64,000 nt of DNA from Argyresthia goedartella (taxonomy: Eukaryota > Arthropoda > Insecta > Lepidoptera > Argyresthiidae). Each line of letters begins with the position of its first letter. Within the stretch, counting starts at the first letter, position 1. Below the pieces are notes generated by a model. The model did not search any database, was not told the origin of the DNA, and saw only the letters and a list, made by a program, of their open reading frames with translations. The stretch is from the NCBI GenBank assembly GCA_949825045.1, contig OX463829.1, positions 9,052,001-9,116,000 of the forward strand, written 5' to 3'. Position numbers and translations under genes: made by a program. Shown here piece by piece: positions 29,601-40,600 of the stretch.

Positions 29601-30909
29601 CATAGTCAGGTCATAAGTTCTGTCACATGTGCAATATGAAATAATTTAGACATGTTTATTATTTATGTAAACATTTATATAGCAAAATGAACTTAATAAA
29701 ACATAGATTCTTATGGTAATAAAGTTTATTCAAAATGACCCCCGCGATTTTGAATACAGGCCTTTATTCTGCGCGGCCAGTCGTCTATCGCAGCACGAAC
29801 GAGGTCCATGTCAATATCGGCGGCTGCCTTAATCAAGGATGCCTTAAGTGACTCCAAATCAGGATGAGGCTTTGAGCAGGCCTTTTCCTCCAAGTGTTGC
29901 CATATCTTGTAATCTAACGGACTCAAATCTGGACTGGAGGAGGGCCAGTCTTCGTGCCGGATGAAGTCGATTTCACGCGCCGCCAGCCAGTCTTGTGTGC
30001 TTTTCGCTCTATGAGCTGGCGCAGAATCTTGTTGGAATACCCAGTGCCTGTTATTAAACATGGTATGAGAAACAGGTTCCACAAGGTTCTTGAGGACTGT
30101 ATTTTGATAAACAACTGCATTCGTTTTTACGCCTTTCTCACAAAAATGTACCTCAGTTAAGCCCCAATAAGAGACTCCCAACCAAACCATGAGCGAGGAT
30201 GGAAAATAACCTCGTTGGACACGCGGAATACGGTTGCTCGCTTCTTCACTGCAGTGTGCGTACACCTTATCATTTTGTTTGTTGTAGCTCTCATCCACGG
30301 TGAAAATTTTTTCATCCGAAAAAATAATTTCCCGATGCTTTTTTCCCGCGTACCGCTTCAACAAAGCGCGGCATCTCTTCAGTCTCAGGTCCATTAAACG
30401 AGCGTCCAAACGATGTCCTGTTTTTCTTCGATATGCCCTAAGCCCTAACTCTTCATTTAACACCCTTTTCACCGTGGTCCTGCTTAACCCCATCTGAAGG
30501 GCCAACAGTTTCTGCTTACGTATGGGATTTCTTTGAATTCGCGCCTTCACAGCTTTTATCACTGCTGGAGTCTTAACAGAGTGAGGGCGACCACTTCTTG
30601 ACCTGTCATCTACACTAGAGTCTTCATTGTATCGTTTTATGGTACGATAAACGAATCTTTTGATTATATTAAAAAATTTCAGTAAGTCGAAAATCTGCAT
30701 TGGCGCGTAACCGCAACGATGCAACGCAATAACTGCGACACGGTCTTCTTTAAGTGTCCACTCCATATTTAAAAATGAGGAAAATTCAAAAAATTACACA
30801 TTTTTATTTTCATGAAAAATTCGAAATTCGAATTCAATAAACTTTTTTGTGGCCAGCGTTCTAAATTGAAAAGTTTTTATTGTGTGACAGAACTTATGAC
30901 CTGACTGTG
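29601..30909 (-). mobile_element. DD37D mariner-like element, copy 2, intact
   Basis: Inverted ends CATAGTCAGGTCATAAGTTC and CACAGTCAGGTCATAAGTTC bound 1309 bp, flanked by TA at 29599-29600 and 30910-30911. The unbroken right LTR of the host element (GGTATATTTATATTCATC near 32349) shows the empty site, proving a TA-duplicating insertion. Confidence 0.95.
29726..30766 (-). CDS. DD37D mariner-like transposase, full length
   Basis: Encodes 346 residues with no break. N-terminal helix-turn-helix DNA-binding region (MEWTLKEDRVAVIALHRCGY) is followed by a GRP-type linker (RSGRPHS at 57-63) and a second helical region (LSRTTVKRVL). The catalytic triad is Asp151 (FSDEKIF), Asp247 (FQQDSAPAH) and Asp285 (SPLDYKIW). 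There are 37 residues between the last two, which defines the DD37D branch of the Tc1/mariner superfamily. The C-terminus ends IQNRGGHFE. The enzyme cuts and pastes elements with matching ends at TA sites in the nucleus. All catalytic positions and the frame are intact, so this copy may code for active transposase. Copy 1 carries matching ends and could be a substrate. Confidence 0.93.
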   Translation of the reverse strand: MEWTLKEDRVAVIALHRCGYAPMQIFDLLKFFNIIKRFVYRTIKRYNEDSSVDDRSRSGRPHSVKTPAVIKAVKARIQRNPIRKQKLLALQMGLSRTTVKRVLNEELGLRAYRRKTGHRLDARLMDLRLKRCRALLKRYAGKKHREIIFSDEKIFTVDESYNKQNDKVYAHCSEEASNRIPRVQRGYFPSSLMVWLGVSYWGLTEVHFCEKGVKTNAVVYQNTVLKNLVEPVSHTMFNNRHWVFQQDSAPAHRAKSTQDWLAAREIDFIRHEDWPSSSPDLSPLDYKIWQHLEEKACSKPHPDLESLKASLIKAAADIDMDLVRAAIDDWPRRIKACIQNRGGHFE

Positions 30910-31086
30910 TATATTCATCACGCACTATGTCTTATGCACGTCATTAATAACATGTACCAACCTAGTATATAAGCTAGGATTCCCTATAATAAAGTAGTCT
31001 AGTCTAGTCTATTATTTTGCGCGCATCTCAAGCCTTTTACTTTACTCCCGAAGATGTCGCTCTCCTTATAATTGCCTATGGCAAAG

Positions 31087-31100
31087 TGGTGACCCGACTT
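31087..31100 (+). promoter_or_regulatory. Candidate primer-binding site
   Basis: One base after the left LTR, TGGTGACCCGAC matches the complement of the 3' end of animal tryptophan tRNA (ending GTCACCA) apart from one missing C. Supports an LTR retroelement rather than a DNA transposon. Confidence 0.5.
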
Positions 31101-32263
31101 TTGAACATCAGCAACCTTCGGTAATAGCAGCATGGACCCACCCAGCCGCGAAGAAAACTCCGTGTGCTGCCACCTTAGAAGTGCAGCAAGAAGCACTTCG
31201 TCCAAGATCGCCGAGCCCCGACTTCAGTTTGCATACCTATTTCAAACCACGCTGCTGAACTCCATAATCAAGACCCCACCCAAACCAAGACGACATCAAG
31301 CAAGCCATGACCGGACCAGATTTGAAAACGGACCAGAAGCCAAAAGATTTCAACTGAAGATTTTCCGCATCGAACTCAAGATACCGCAAGAACCGATAGT
31401 CAGCTGACTGCTGATTTATCAAAATGGAGCTCGCACCAGCAGAAACGAACGCGTCGGCAAATTCATTCACAGCAAGCAGCTTTTCAAGTTCAAGACATAG
31501 GAAGCCGTTCCAGCCCCCAGAAAAATATTGAAATCATCCAGGAAGAACATCGCACGAAGAATAATCAAATCACTGAAGATAGAGATATATATATATATAT
31601 GTATATTTATATATAAACGATTGGTGTACAAGATGTGCCCTATGTTGCCAAATCCCAAGGTTTTTAGGCACACAAATTTCATCAATCGACAACTTAATAT
31701 TCACTCAAGAGTGAAGAGCACGCACGTACATATGACGTACGAGATCATTGACTGCCTACAGCCAAGGTTACAGATTTAATGCTGACGCTGATTCAGCACA
31801 ATCATCCTTGTGTAGGTACGGTCGCAATTATAAACAAACAGTGATTACAAGTTCAACGACGTGCGATGTAAATTGACTCATCGATTCCTGAAAAACATGG
31901 GCGGCTTCAGCATCAGACGACTCTCCTGCGGATCTTTTCCAGGTTATAGGTTAGGTTAGTTTACTAACCGCGAAGCCCCATTTTCCTAGTGTTTCCTAGT
32001 GTTTTTCTGTTTTCCAGTTTTTATTTTATTTTATGTAGTGTGCGGCCAGATACAAGGCTCGCCTGTAGGTAAATATTAAGTAATTCTTTAAACTTATGTC
32101 GTGTAAGATTTACCCTTAGATTAAGTTGAAGTATGCGCTATTACTGTCTGATTTATGTTTATTAAAATACTACTAGTTATTATTGCAGTTGATATAAGTT
32201 TGTTATGGTATCTAACTTAGATTTTTTTCATTGTTATAAGTACATTCATTTATTTTTTTCCCT

Positions 32264-32278
32264 AAGGGGGGGAGTATC
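32264..32278 (+). other. Polypurine tract
   Basis: AAGGGGGGGAGTATC directly precedes the right LTR. Confidence 0.65.
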
Positions 32279-32531
32279 TGTGCCGGTCGACTATGTTAGT
32301 CATATTTTCACGTAATGTTAAGATAAGTTGACGACCGTCACAGATAAGGTATATTTATATTCATCACGCACTATGTCTTATGCACGTCATTAATAACATG
32401 TACCAACCTAGTATCTAAGCTAGAATTCCCTATAATAAAGTATTCTAGTCTAGTCTAGTATTTTGCGCGCATCTCAAGCCTTTTACTTTACTCCCGAAGA
32501 TGTCGCTCTCCTTATAATTGCCTATGGCAAA
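32279..32531 (+). repeat. Right LTR
   Basis: 253 bp. Contains CCCTATAATAAAGTATTCTA, a possible polyadenylation region, and ends with the module CTCCCGAAGATGTCGCTCTC plus CTTATAATTGCCTATGGCA. The same module occurs at 50557-50597 without the rest of the LTR. Confidence 0.85.
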
Positions 32532-32751
32532 CATCATAACATAAAATTCTGCAGAATAACATGCAATTCTATCAGATCTCGGCCGTTCATTCTGTAACTT
32601 CCAACACTATGAAATGTGTAATTTTATTGATCCACCATTGTTGTTACTTCAACTAAGTTAAATTCAATTAAAATTAAAATGTATGGATTATAGATAAATG
32701 TATCTAATAAATAATTAATTTCTGTAAGAATTGGCGCTACAGAGAAGATAC

Positions 32752-32826
32752 CTCGAGATATGTCGAGTAATGAGTAACGACCCGATGTGGGTTCAGTATC
32801 GTGGTGCAGAAGCCTGGACAATTGAT
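32752..32826 (-). CDS. Candidate internal exon of an unrecognised gene
   Basis: Minus strand. Acceptor TTTCTATTTCAG just upstream (32827 onwards), donor GAG followed by GTATCT at 32751. In the phase left by the exon at 33108-33201 it reads DQLSRLLHHDTEPTSGRYSL and then LDISR without a stop. The intervening intron contains a MITE. I do not recognise the protein. If the donor is not used the frame runs on to a TGA at 32624 through AT-rich sequence. Confidence 0.3.
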
Positions 32827-32859
32827 CTGAAATAGAAATATTAATCAACCATTTGACAA

Positions 32860-33098
32860 TGGCTAGTATTTAATCGCACAGCAAAAACTCTGATTTTACG
32901 GCAAAAAAGGATCAGCAAAAATACAGCAATATAATTTTTGTTGTTCTTACGTGTTCAACTTAATACGAAGGATAAAGGGGGCTTCCCTTCGCTCACCCCC
33001 TTTACCCTTCACCTAAGCTACCGCAGTATTTTGCTTTGATATTTGCTGTGAAAATCAGTATATTTGCTGTGCAAATCAGTATTATTGAAGTGCAGATA
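32860..33098 (-). mobile_element. Core-module MITE, end type C, inside an intron
   Basis: Core on the minus strand (hairpin arms AAGGATAAAGGGGG and CCCCCTTTACCCTT at 32964 and 32996). Ends are unlike those of types A, B and D: TCGCACAGCAAAAA on the left and, inverted, CTGCACTTCAATAATACTGA on the right. Shared with the copy at 58660. Lies between two candidate exons. Confidence 0.65.
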
Positions 33099-33107
33099 AA
33101 TATTTAC

Positions 33108-33201
33108 CTTTGACAATGTCCTGTTTGGGAATTATGGATTCACAATTCTCGCGGACGACGATAATGACTGTTCCAGTATGTGGTTGCATCAGTCTGTGCC
33201 C
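33108..33201 (-). CDS. Candidate internal exon of an unrecognised gene
   Basis: Minus strand, 94 nt. Acceptor CTTTATTGTGGCAG upstream and donor AAAG followed by GTAAAT downstream. Only one frame is open: GHRLMQPHTGTVIIVVRENC and then ESIIPKQDIVK. It joins in phase with 32826. Base composition is higher in GC than the flanks. No family recognised. RNA reads spanning the two exons would confirm or refute it. Confidence 0.35.
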
Positions 33202-33843
33202 CTGCCACAATAAAGTCAGTAACAAAGAGTCACATTAAAAATATACGACTGTACAGACAAGCTGATTAATTTATAATTGAAGACTTACAGTTTCCTTAAT
33301 TAGGTTTATGAAATGATAAAAATAACAAAAAGTCAATTTGCACCAAACTTAACAAACAGTGCTGCCGACAACCGACATGCAACAACAAGAATATCACCAT
33401 ATTTATGAGTATTTATAGAAGGATTCAAATTGTATTTTTATGCAGGTATTTATTTTTATTTTAAGTTAATTTAGTGTTTTAATATTTAATAAGACAAAAG
33501 ACATGCTGCCAGCCAGATATCGGCAATAAGCTAAACTGGCGTCGGGTAGGTACAAATAATAACAAGGTTAATTAATAATAAACATTAACTAAAGGCAGCT
33601 ACGTATCCACAATAAAAAAGTTTTAGTTTTAATTTATTCTTAAAGAAATTAATTATAGTATTGAAAATATCTACGTCTAACAAATCATCATTAATGATCA
33701 TCTACAACTTCGTCTTATGAAACTATTATTGGAATAAAAAGTCCTACTTCGTGGAATAACGAATATATAATATAGGTATTTTATTACAATTAATAAACAA
33801 AGTTTAAGTAGCAACATAGATGCGTCAACGTGGTTATTTATGA

Positions 33844-34205
33844 TTTTATCTCCACACGTATCATAAACCCTCTTTACTGCGTACAAAAACCGCACGTTAC
33901 GATCAGCAGAATGTTAAACTACTTGGTATGAACTCATTTCTTATCTGAAAAATTACACATTATGACCATAATGTGTAATTTTTCTACATATTATGACATT
34001 CAAATTTCGAACGCCGACGCGTGCGTGCCGCCCCTTCTTTGTGCAGTTGGCACTACTGACCAAGCTAAACAAGTGCAAAGGAATTATCAATGCCACCATG
34101 CCGGTCGAACATGCGCTTCCTGAACACATCAAAGAGAGCTTATGATATGTGTGTAGATAAACTAATGTATGGAACTGTACATAATTAGGCATTATGTAGC
34201 AGTCA
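33844..34205. mobile_element. TIR element, family E, copy 2
   Basis: Ends TTTATCTCCACACGTATCAT and inverted GATATGTGTGTAGATAAAC. It is followed by TGTACATAATTAGGCATTAT and CAGTCACATAAAC without the palindromic insert that copies at 39749 and 44085 carry at this point. Confidence 0.7.
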
Positions 34206-36200
34206 CATAAACTGTAACAACCCCCCCTAGAGTTAATTGAGATAATATGAATAAACCCCACGAGTTAACCGAACGATTCTATGAAAAGTAAATTTAAAGA
34301 TATAACCAGCTAACCATCAATTTAATGTCAGACGGAATTTAACCCTTACGCTTTTTATTGGAATATTTCTCCAATTGGAAAGATTCCAATACCAACGATT
34401 GCGAGTATCTTATTTAGATGATTTGGCCAAAGTAACCCATGATCATCTATGGGTAGGACTGCAGACGTTGTGATAGTAATAACCTAAAGTTCTTTTTAGA
34501 GTGGTTTTGGTTAAACAGTATCGTCATGAGGTTCCCCAGCCAGTGATGAATATAAGTGACATAAAAATATTGATAAGCATCGAGTCCGTGCTTATTAGAA
34601 TAAATTCCAAGTAAATAACCATTTTTAAAATACATTTCGATTACATGTGTTTATAAAGGAGGGTTTGTGCTAGAGCTCACGGCCAGAAGGGACATGGGCC
34701 CCAGGGAAGGGCCCACGACCCCGCCCAACACCAGTGGAGGTCAACCGAGTTCTACGGACCCAAGACAGATGAAGTTAGATTTAGCTCAGCAAAATAAGCT
34801 TAAATTTTATAAAAAGTGTTTACTCACTCAAAATTGTAAACACAATTTATGAGAAAACATAGGGTTAACTATGTGTTCATTAGTACGCTTTTGGCGTTAT
34901 CTTTCACCTGTTTTGGGGCCATCCTCCTCCCACACATTCCCATATACAATCTACGTGACTGCATTATTTAGACTGCTGAAGACCCGGAAATAGCCAACTG
35001 AATACACCAGCACCCAGAGACCATCTGAACCTACTCAAATCCCTCTCGAGTTAGTTTCCCTGCCAATCAACTACATATAGACTATTTGGGTTATATTTTT
35101 TTTATATGATTTGATATTGTGATTTCTCTCATCCATCAGTCCAACATGTTTGTTGATCGGTTACGGGATATTTTTATTTGCACCTACTCAGTATTGAGGT
35201 TATCTTGAGAGACCCGTCTCTTAAGTTTTATTCCGTAACCATGTGGATGTTCATCCAGATATTTTATATATAAATTAGTTTTAAGACATGTACATTCAGC
35301 GTAACTACTTAGGTCACTAGATTGATAATGTGTGTAGGTTTGATTCTATCGGATTTCAGGCCATCCACAGGCATTCTACAGCGAAGTAAACTTCACTCTA
35401 AACAGGGGCGATGAGCGTCCCTGAATGATGCGACCAGGGTCTGTACTACAATGTCAAATCAATCCGAATTGTACAAATCCATCTTTTAATCGGGGTATGC
35501 GAGTAGTTCTCCAGTCCATGAGTAAGAAGTCTAGGCACTACGTGCTTACGACAAAGGTATGAACCAGATAGTACTCAAAGCAGTGACAGCCTTTGGAAAA
35601 TGGAAAGCACAAGTTCGTTCGAATTCCAATGCAGTAAGAATGATCGACCTTCTGAATCGGAGGCGTTTCAGAAGGGGAGAATGACTGCTTATAAACCTTA
35701 GGCCGTGTAGAATCTAGTAGAGTGTTCTTATAGTAATGTCAGCTTCTTGTAGAGTAAATTTGTATGTGTGTGTTTTGTGAATGACCAAGTAACCACGTCA
35801 ATCTACATGCTATATGGAATTAGAATATGTTTGTCATTTAATGTAATGTTAGGTAGGCCAACCAACATGATATACGGTCAAGAAAAGAAAGATCAAAACA
35901 GCCACAATCAAAAAAATATTTAGTTTGTTAGATAGTTTTATAAGTATTTAGATATTTCAAGAGTGAGAAGGAAATAACGTAATTATTTGTAGTCATACGA
36001 ATTTCAGATACTTGTTTGTTACACAAACCTAAATAATTGTGTTTAGTCTCCCTTCCTACATAACCTCAATTACGTAATTTAATCATTTAGCTAAAAGACA
36101 AACAAGAATAAGATCAGAAAAAGAAAGCCTGGTAATTTAAAAGTCTGCGCAAACTGCATTTCACAAAAGTAAATCACGAGGACGAATTAATTGAAAACTC
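34206..36200. other. No gene seen
   Basis: A moderately GC-rich segment at 34660-34770 gives a short Pro/Gly-rich frame with no support. The rest shows no repeats or motifs that I recognise. Confidence 0.45.
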
Positions 36201-38401
36201 ATCAAATTGACGAATCCGAATACCGCAAAATAAAAGCCGCGGCATGAACGCATAACAAAACCTAAAATTACAAGCCTTAGAACTATAAATAATCTTTCTC
36301 GTCGATGACTTGCGCATGATCGCTTCGGCAGCCGGAAGTCTAGGACCTAGGTCGCTTAGGTCCCCTCCATCTATTCCCGGGACATTGGAGACTACGGCAG
36401 GAAACAACACGCAGCATCGCCACACCCCAGCCTCCACCTCCCCGCTCCGAAAATACAATCTGGGTCTTAACTCACACTTCACTCGACGACCAGCAACAAA
36501 AAGCCCCCTTTCATCTCGACCCATCACTTTTATATTTTCTATTCCCACCAAAACGTCCTACTTCAGGCATGCTCGCCAAACCACCATGTAAAACTCCGAG
36601 AGTCATTCTCATTGGTTCGTTTCATTTCCTTTCGAAACTCAGTGCTCTGATTGGTTACTGGTCTACACCGTATACACACTTTATATTTTAGATCACACAG
36701 TTCAACTAGAAATAGACTTTATAACATCATAAAATAATCTAAATAAAATAATACTCATTTGTTTTCTATATAAAACATCTTATTGCAATTATAGTGAATA
36801 AAGTTCTACTTTGAGTTAAACCATCTGGAATTTAAAGGCGATCGACCGCCATCTGTATTTCCATCATTGAACTAACTACGCATCTGTTTGACCTACCAAA
36901 CTATATCGTAACTAAACACCCTTACGTATGAGTTTCGATTGAATGAGCCATGGTAAATGCGACATTTCAAAACAACATCACAAATGTGTAAAATGGTCAT
37001 AATTCGATATCCACTGAAAGCAACGGTGAAGTTAAACCATATTCATTTTAAATTTATGATTCACAACTTATTTCATAGCTCTTAAAGTTTATCCACATTT
37101 TGGAGATTGTTTAAACAAATATATTTCTACCTACTGAGAAATAAACCAAATGTTTCTTTCCTCACAAAACTACTATTATAAAGCAGTGTTGCATGAATAT
37201 AATCACGGCGGTTAATGAGTAGACTTATATGTGCAGAACCCTAACGATAGTTCTGTTGCACTCTTTCCATACGGTCTTTGTGTAAGTTGTACAATGGATA
37301 CCAGACTGAGCATATGAACTCCAATTTGCTGCGTACATAAATATTACATAAAAAATTATACGTCAAAACTTTTTTAAAGGTTTACCGACGCGCAGTATAA
37401 AACCTAGCTGTTTGTAGGATTGAGATAGCATGTTATCTATATGAGGGACAAAGACAGTTGATCCATGATGACACCTAGGTCACGGACTTGACCTAGGTGT
37501 CATACTTTTATTTATTGACTATCGAATTTATTGATCGGTACCAACTTTTGTGAAGCAGACTATACGGTGGGAAAAGTTGCAGATGTTCTATTTTATTGTT
37601 TCTTTTAAGTTCGTGAGCTACGAACAGTTTCCATCATAGAAAAATTGCTAGTGTTTGTTTTCGGATAGCGGGAAATATTACAAGGATACGAAAAAAATAA
37701 AAGGATAAAAGGAACCCTTATACAATCACTTCGTTGTCCGGCTTTTCATCCGTCATCATCCGGCTTTTAATATCAAGTACTCAGGTCTGCCAACCCTTGA
37801 AGATGAAAAATCAAACACACCACATTTTATCTAGTTTAGAAATATGGGAGATAGAGTTAAGTACGACATTTTCATTATGAATATTGAAGAAAAGTTTAAT
37901 AATTACATCACAGACGAACAGTCCTTGGTTGGGGACCTTACATACTAACAAGTATGGTAACTTGATAAATTAACTAACTTCATCATCAATTTAATTTATT
38001 ACAAATTTTTATAGGAATGTTGAAGTCAAGTTTTAACTTGTTTTTTTACTTGTTGAAATAATTCTACAGTAACGCTCCCAAATTACAGATATAAAAATTA
38101 TACCACTGAATAGCTATCTGCTGTACTTACTAAAACGGAGATAACTATAAACAAAGCTCTGAACTCTTGGAAACTCCCAATTAGTAGCAAAGCTTTTGAA
38201 AGACAAAGGTTTACAAAGACGAGCGTTCTTCCGCTTCCATCACAAAGAGGTACGGGATCAAAATTTTACATCCAATTTCCTTAGAGATGCGTCAGCGTGC
38301 ATCTTCGCTGCATTACCATAGCAAAGTTGACGTGGAGCTGAGAAAAGGCCAGATTTGAGAGCAGGATGTGGTGGTACCGATTCTGATACAGAATCGTTTA
38401 T
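36201..38401. other. No gene; GC-rich patch and one small palindrome
   Basis: 36310-36560 is GC-rich (unsupported frames on both strands) and may be regulatory or an old repeat. 37468-37503 is a perfect palindrome with 15-bp arms (ATGACACCTAGGTCA) and a 6-nt loop. Confidence 0.4.
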
Positions 38402-39161
38402 TATGTGGTTACAATGGTTGGTGAAAGTGGTGGTGGTGGTGTTGGTTGTGATTATTATGTGGTTACAATGGTTGGTGAAGGTGGTGGTGGTGGTGTTGGT
38501 TGTGATTATTATGTGGTTACAATGGTTGGTGAAGGTGGTGGTGGTGGTGTTGGTTGTGATTATTATGTGGCTACAATGGTTGGTGAAGGTGGTGGTGGTG
38601 GTGGTGTTGGTTGTGATTATTATGTGGTTACAATGGTTGGTGAAGGTGGTGGTGGTGGTGTTGGTTGTGATTATTATGTGGTTACAATGGTTGGTGAAGG
38701 TGGTGGTGGTGGTGTTGGTTGTGATTATTATGTGGTTACAATGGTTGGTGAAGGTGGTGGTGGTGGTGTTGGTTGTGATTATTATGTGGCTACAATGGTT
38801 GGTGAAGGTGGTGGTGGTGGTGTTGGTTGTGATTATTATGTGGTTACAATGGTTGGTGAAGGTAGTGGTGGTGGTGTTGGTTGTGATTATTATGTGGCTA
38901 CAATGGTTGGTGAAGGTAGTGGTGGTGGTGTTGGTTGTGATTATTATGTGGCTACAATGGTTGGTGAAGGTGGTGGTGGTGGTGTTGGTTGTGATTATTA
39001 TGTGGTTACAATGGTTGGTGAAGGTAGTGGTGGTGGTGTTGGTTGTGATTATTATGTGGTTACAATGGTTGGTGAAGGTAGTGGTGGTGGTGTTGGTTGT
39101 GATTATGATGTGGCTACAATGGTTGGTGAAGGTGGTGGTGGTGGTGTTGGTTGTGATTATT
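38402..39161 (+). repeat. 54-bp minisatellite, 14 units
   Basis: Fourteen head-to-tail units of ATGTGGTTACAATGGTTGGT plus a (GGT)n-rich half ending GTTGGTTGTGATT. Unit four has one extra GGT. Units differ at a few recurring positions (GTT/GCT, GGT/AGT) in a shuffled order, a sign of gene conversion or unequal exchange. Because 54 is a multiple of three, two plus-strand frames stay open for over 260 codons. The encoded Gly-rich and Val/Leu-rich repeats are by-products. Confidence 0.95.
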
Positions 39162-39748
39162 GTTGTTTTGTTGGTCTCGACTCTCGAATCGTGATGTGAG
39201 AAAACCTGAATGTTTATATAGCTGCGGCGATGGGCTAGCCGTATCTTTTGGCCGCTGCAAACTCAAGATTTCCAGACTAAACATGTATATATACCTGGAT
39301 TACAAACACATAGGTACAATGCTTCTGGTCGCAGCAACCGCCGTTACATAAACATCCAAAATCTCGGTATATTTTTGTGATGTGGTCAATTCGAACAATA
39401 ACATGGAATGTGTGTTAATTTAAAGATATACTACTACAAAGCTCTAACGTGCACCTAATAGAATAGATAAAAACTTTCCACCACATCCTACAACCTCACC
39501 CACTCCTCTCATCTACATCCAGCGCCTCAGCTCTGTCGTCGTCCTCGTAGTAAAAAGACACTTTCAACCCTTTGAAGGACGTGTGATTGCACCTTTATTG
39601 CAGTTTCAAAATGTCGAGTGCGCGGCCGCCTTTACAGCCCGGTCGGATTCGCGCGTGACCGCCGATGATAGTGCGAGAGATAGTGTGAAATGTGCGCATG
39701 AGTCTACAAACGAGAGAGAAGCATAGTGACAAAACTTTAGTTGTCTAT
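39162..39748. other. No gene; SINE fragments
   Basis: 39218-39245 carries the SINE-3 block AGCTGCGGCGATGGGCTAGC; 39300-39360 carries a diverged SINE-1 end on the minus strand. A GC-rich stretch at 39615-39670 has no supported frame. Confidence 0.45.
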
Positions 39749-40200
39749 GTTTATCTCCACACGTATCATAAACCCTCTTTACTGCGTACAAAAATAGCAC
39801 ATTACGTCGAGCATAATGATAAACTTCTTGGTAAAAACTCATTACTTATCTGAATATTGATAAATTATGACCATAATGTACCAAAATTTGTCATATTATG
39901 ACATTCAAATTTCTCATGCCGACGCCCGCCTGCGAGCCGCCCCTAGTTTGTCTGTGAAGTTGGTACTATTGACAAGCTAAACAAGTGCAGAGCAATCATC
40001 AATGCTACAATGCCCGTCGACCATGCGGTTCCTGAACACATCAAAGAGAGCTTATCATATGTGTGGAGATAAACTAGTGTATTTAACTGTACATAATTAG
40101 GCATTAAAACTCTCGAGTAATGACTCGCCTTCGGCTCATTTCATAAACCCACTCTCGAGTTTTAATGCCCTCCATTATGTATCAGTCACATAAACTACTA
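39749..40200. mobile_element. TIR element family E, copy 3, with palindromic insert F
   Basis: Family E ends at 39749 and 40074. Downstream, GGCATTAAAACTC and GAGTTTTAATGCC form a 13-bp inverted pair around about 45 bp (40110-40172), placed inside CATAATTAGGCAT / TATGTATCAGTCAC, which is uninterrupted at 34180. Confidence 0.7.
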
Positions 40201-40344
40201 TTATGTCATGCATTTTACATACACTGCTTTTGAGATACACACAATGATAGGGTAACATGGGCACATTTTACATTATATACCCATATAACCATAGTCTTGT
40301 CTTCCGTCTTGCCTGGCCTTGTCTTGCCAGTATTTTACCCACTT

Positions 40345-40600
40345 CAAAAAGGAGGATATTCTCAATTAGACTGTATTTTTTTGGATGTTTGTTTCGCGAT
40401 TTCTTGTGAATTATTTGAATAGATTTTAATGATTCTTGTTTAAATTGGTAGTTGATACTTCAGAGGTGGTCCCGTATAAATTTTATCACTATTGATTTAG
40501 CGCTTTTTGAATCGTAAAAAGTATATACACAGATGACGTTTTGGTTCATGGTTCCCTTCAGTAAAAGTTTTGATGAGGACTTTTCGTGTATAATAAGGAA
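40345..40600. repeat. Dispersed repeat H, copy 2
   Basis: Reverse-complement partner of 20270-20575 (CACTTCAAAAAGGAGGATAT, then GATACTTCAGAGGTGGTCCC, then AAAGTTTTGATGAGGA). Confidence 0.6.

Larger units (their letters stand above)
29522..31085 (+). repeat. Left LTR, interrupted
   Basis: Two parts, 29522-29600 and 30912-31085, join to 253 bp colinear with the right LTR. The start is TTTGCC where the right LTR has TGTGCC. Confidence 0.8.
29522..32531 (+). mobile_element. Small LTR element without pol, split by mariner
   Basis: The right LTR (32279-32531, 253 bp) starts TGTGCCGGTCGAC and ends CTATGGCAAA. The left LTR is the same 253 bp but cut at its TA by mariner copy 2 (29522-29600 plus 30912-31085). 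A 5-bp duplication, CATCA, lies at 29517-29521 and 32532-32536. The 1.2-kb interior has a PBS-like site after the left LTR and a polypurine tract before the right one, but no protease, RT or integrase. It resembles TRIM/LARD-type non-autonomous elements; the parent superfamily is unknown. The LTRs differ at about six sites. Confidence 0.8.

Noticed and set aside
29522..32531. Reading the whole block as one large DNA transposon
   Set aside because: The LTR pair, CATCA duplication, primer site and polypurine tract show an LTR element with a nested mariner.
36310..36591. Plus-strand frame in a GC-rich patch
   Set aside because: Ser/Thr/Pro-rich with an equally long frame on the other strand; no motif or splice support.
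38402..39161. CRISPR-like array
   Set aside because: Repeats are head-to-tail without unique spacers, and the DNA is eukaryotic.
38355..39199. Two long overlapping plus-strand frames of 279 and 264 codons in the minisatellite
   Set aside because: The 54-bp unit is a multiple of three, so any stop-free unit stays open; no start context, signal or conserved domain supports translation.
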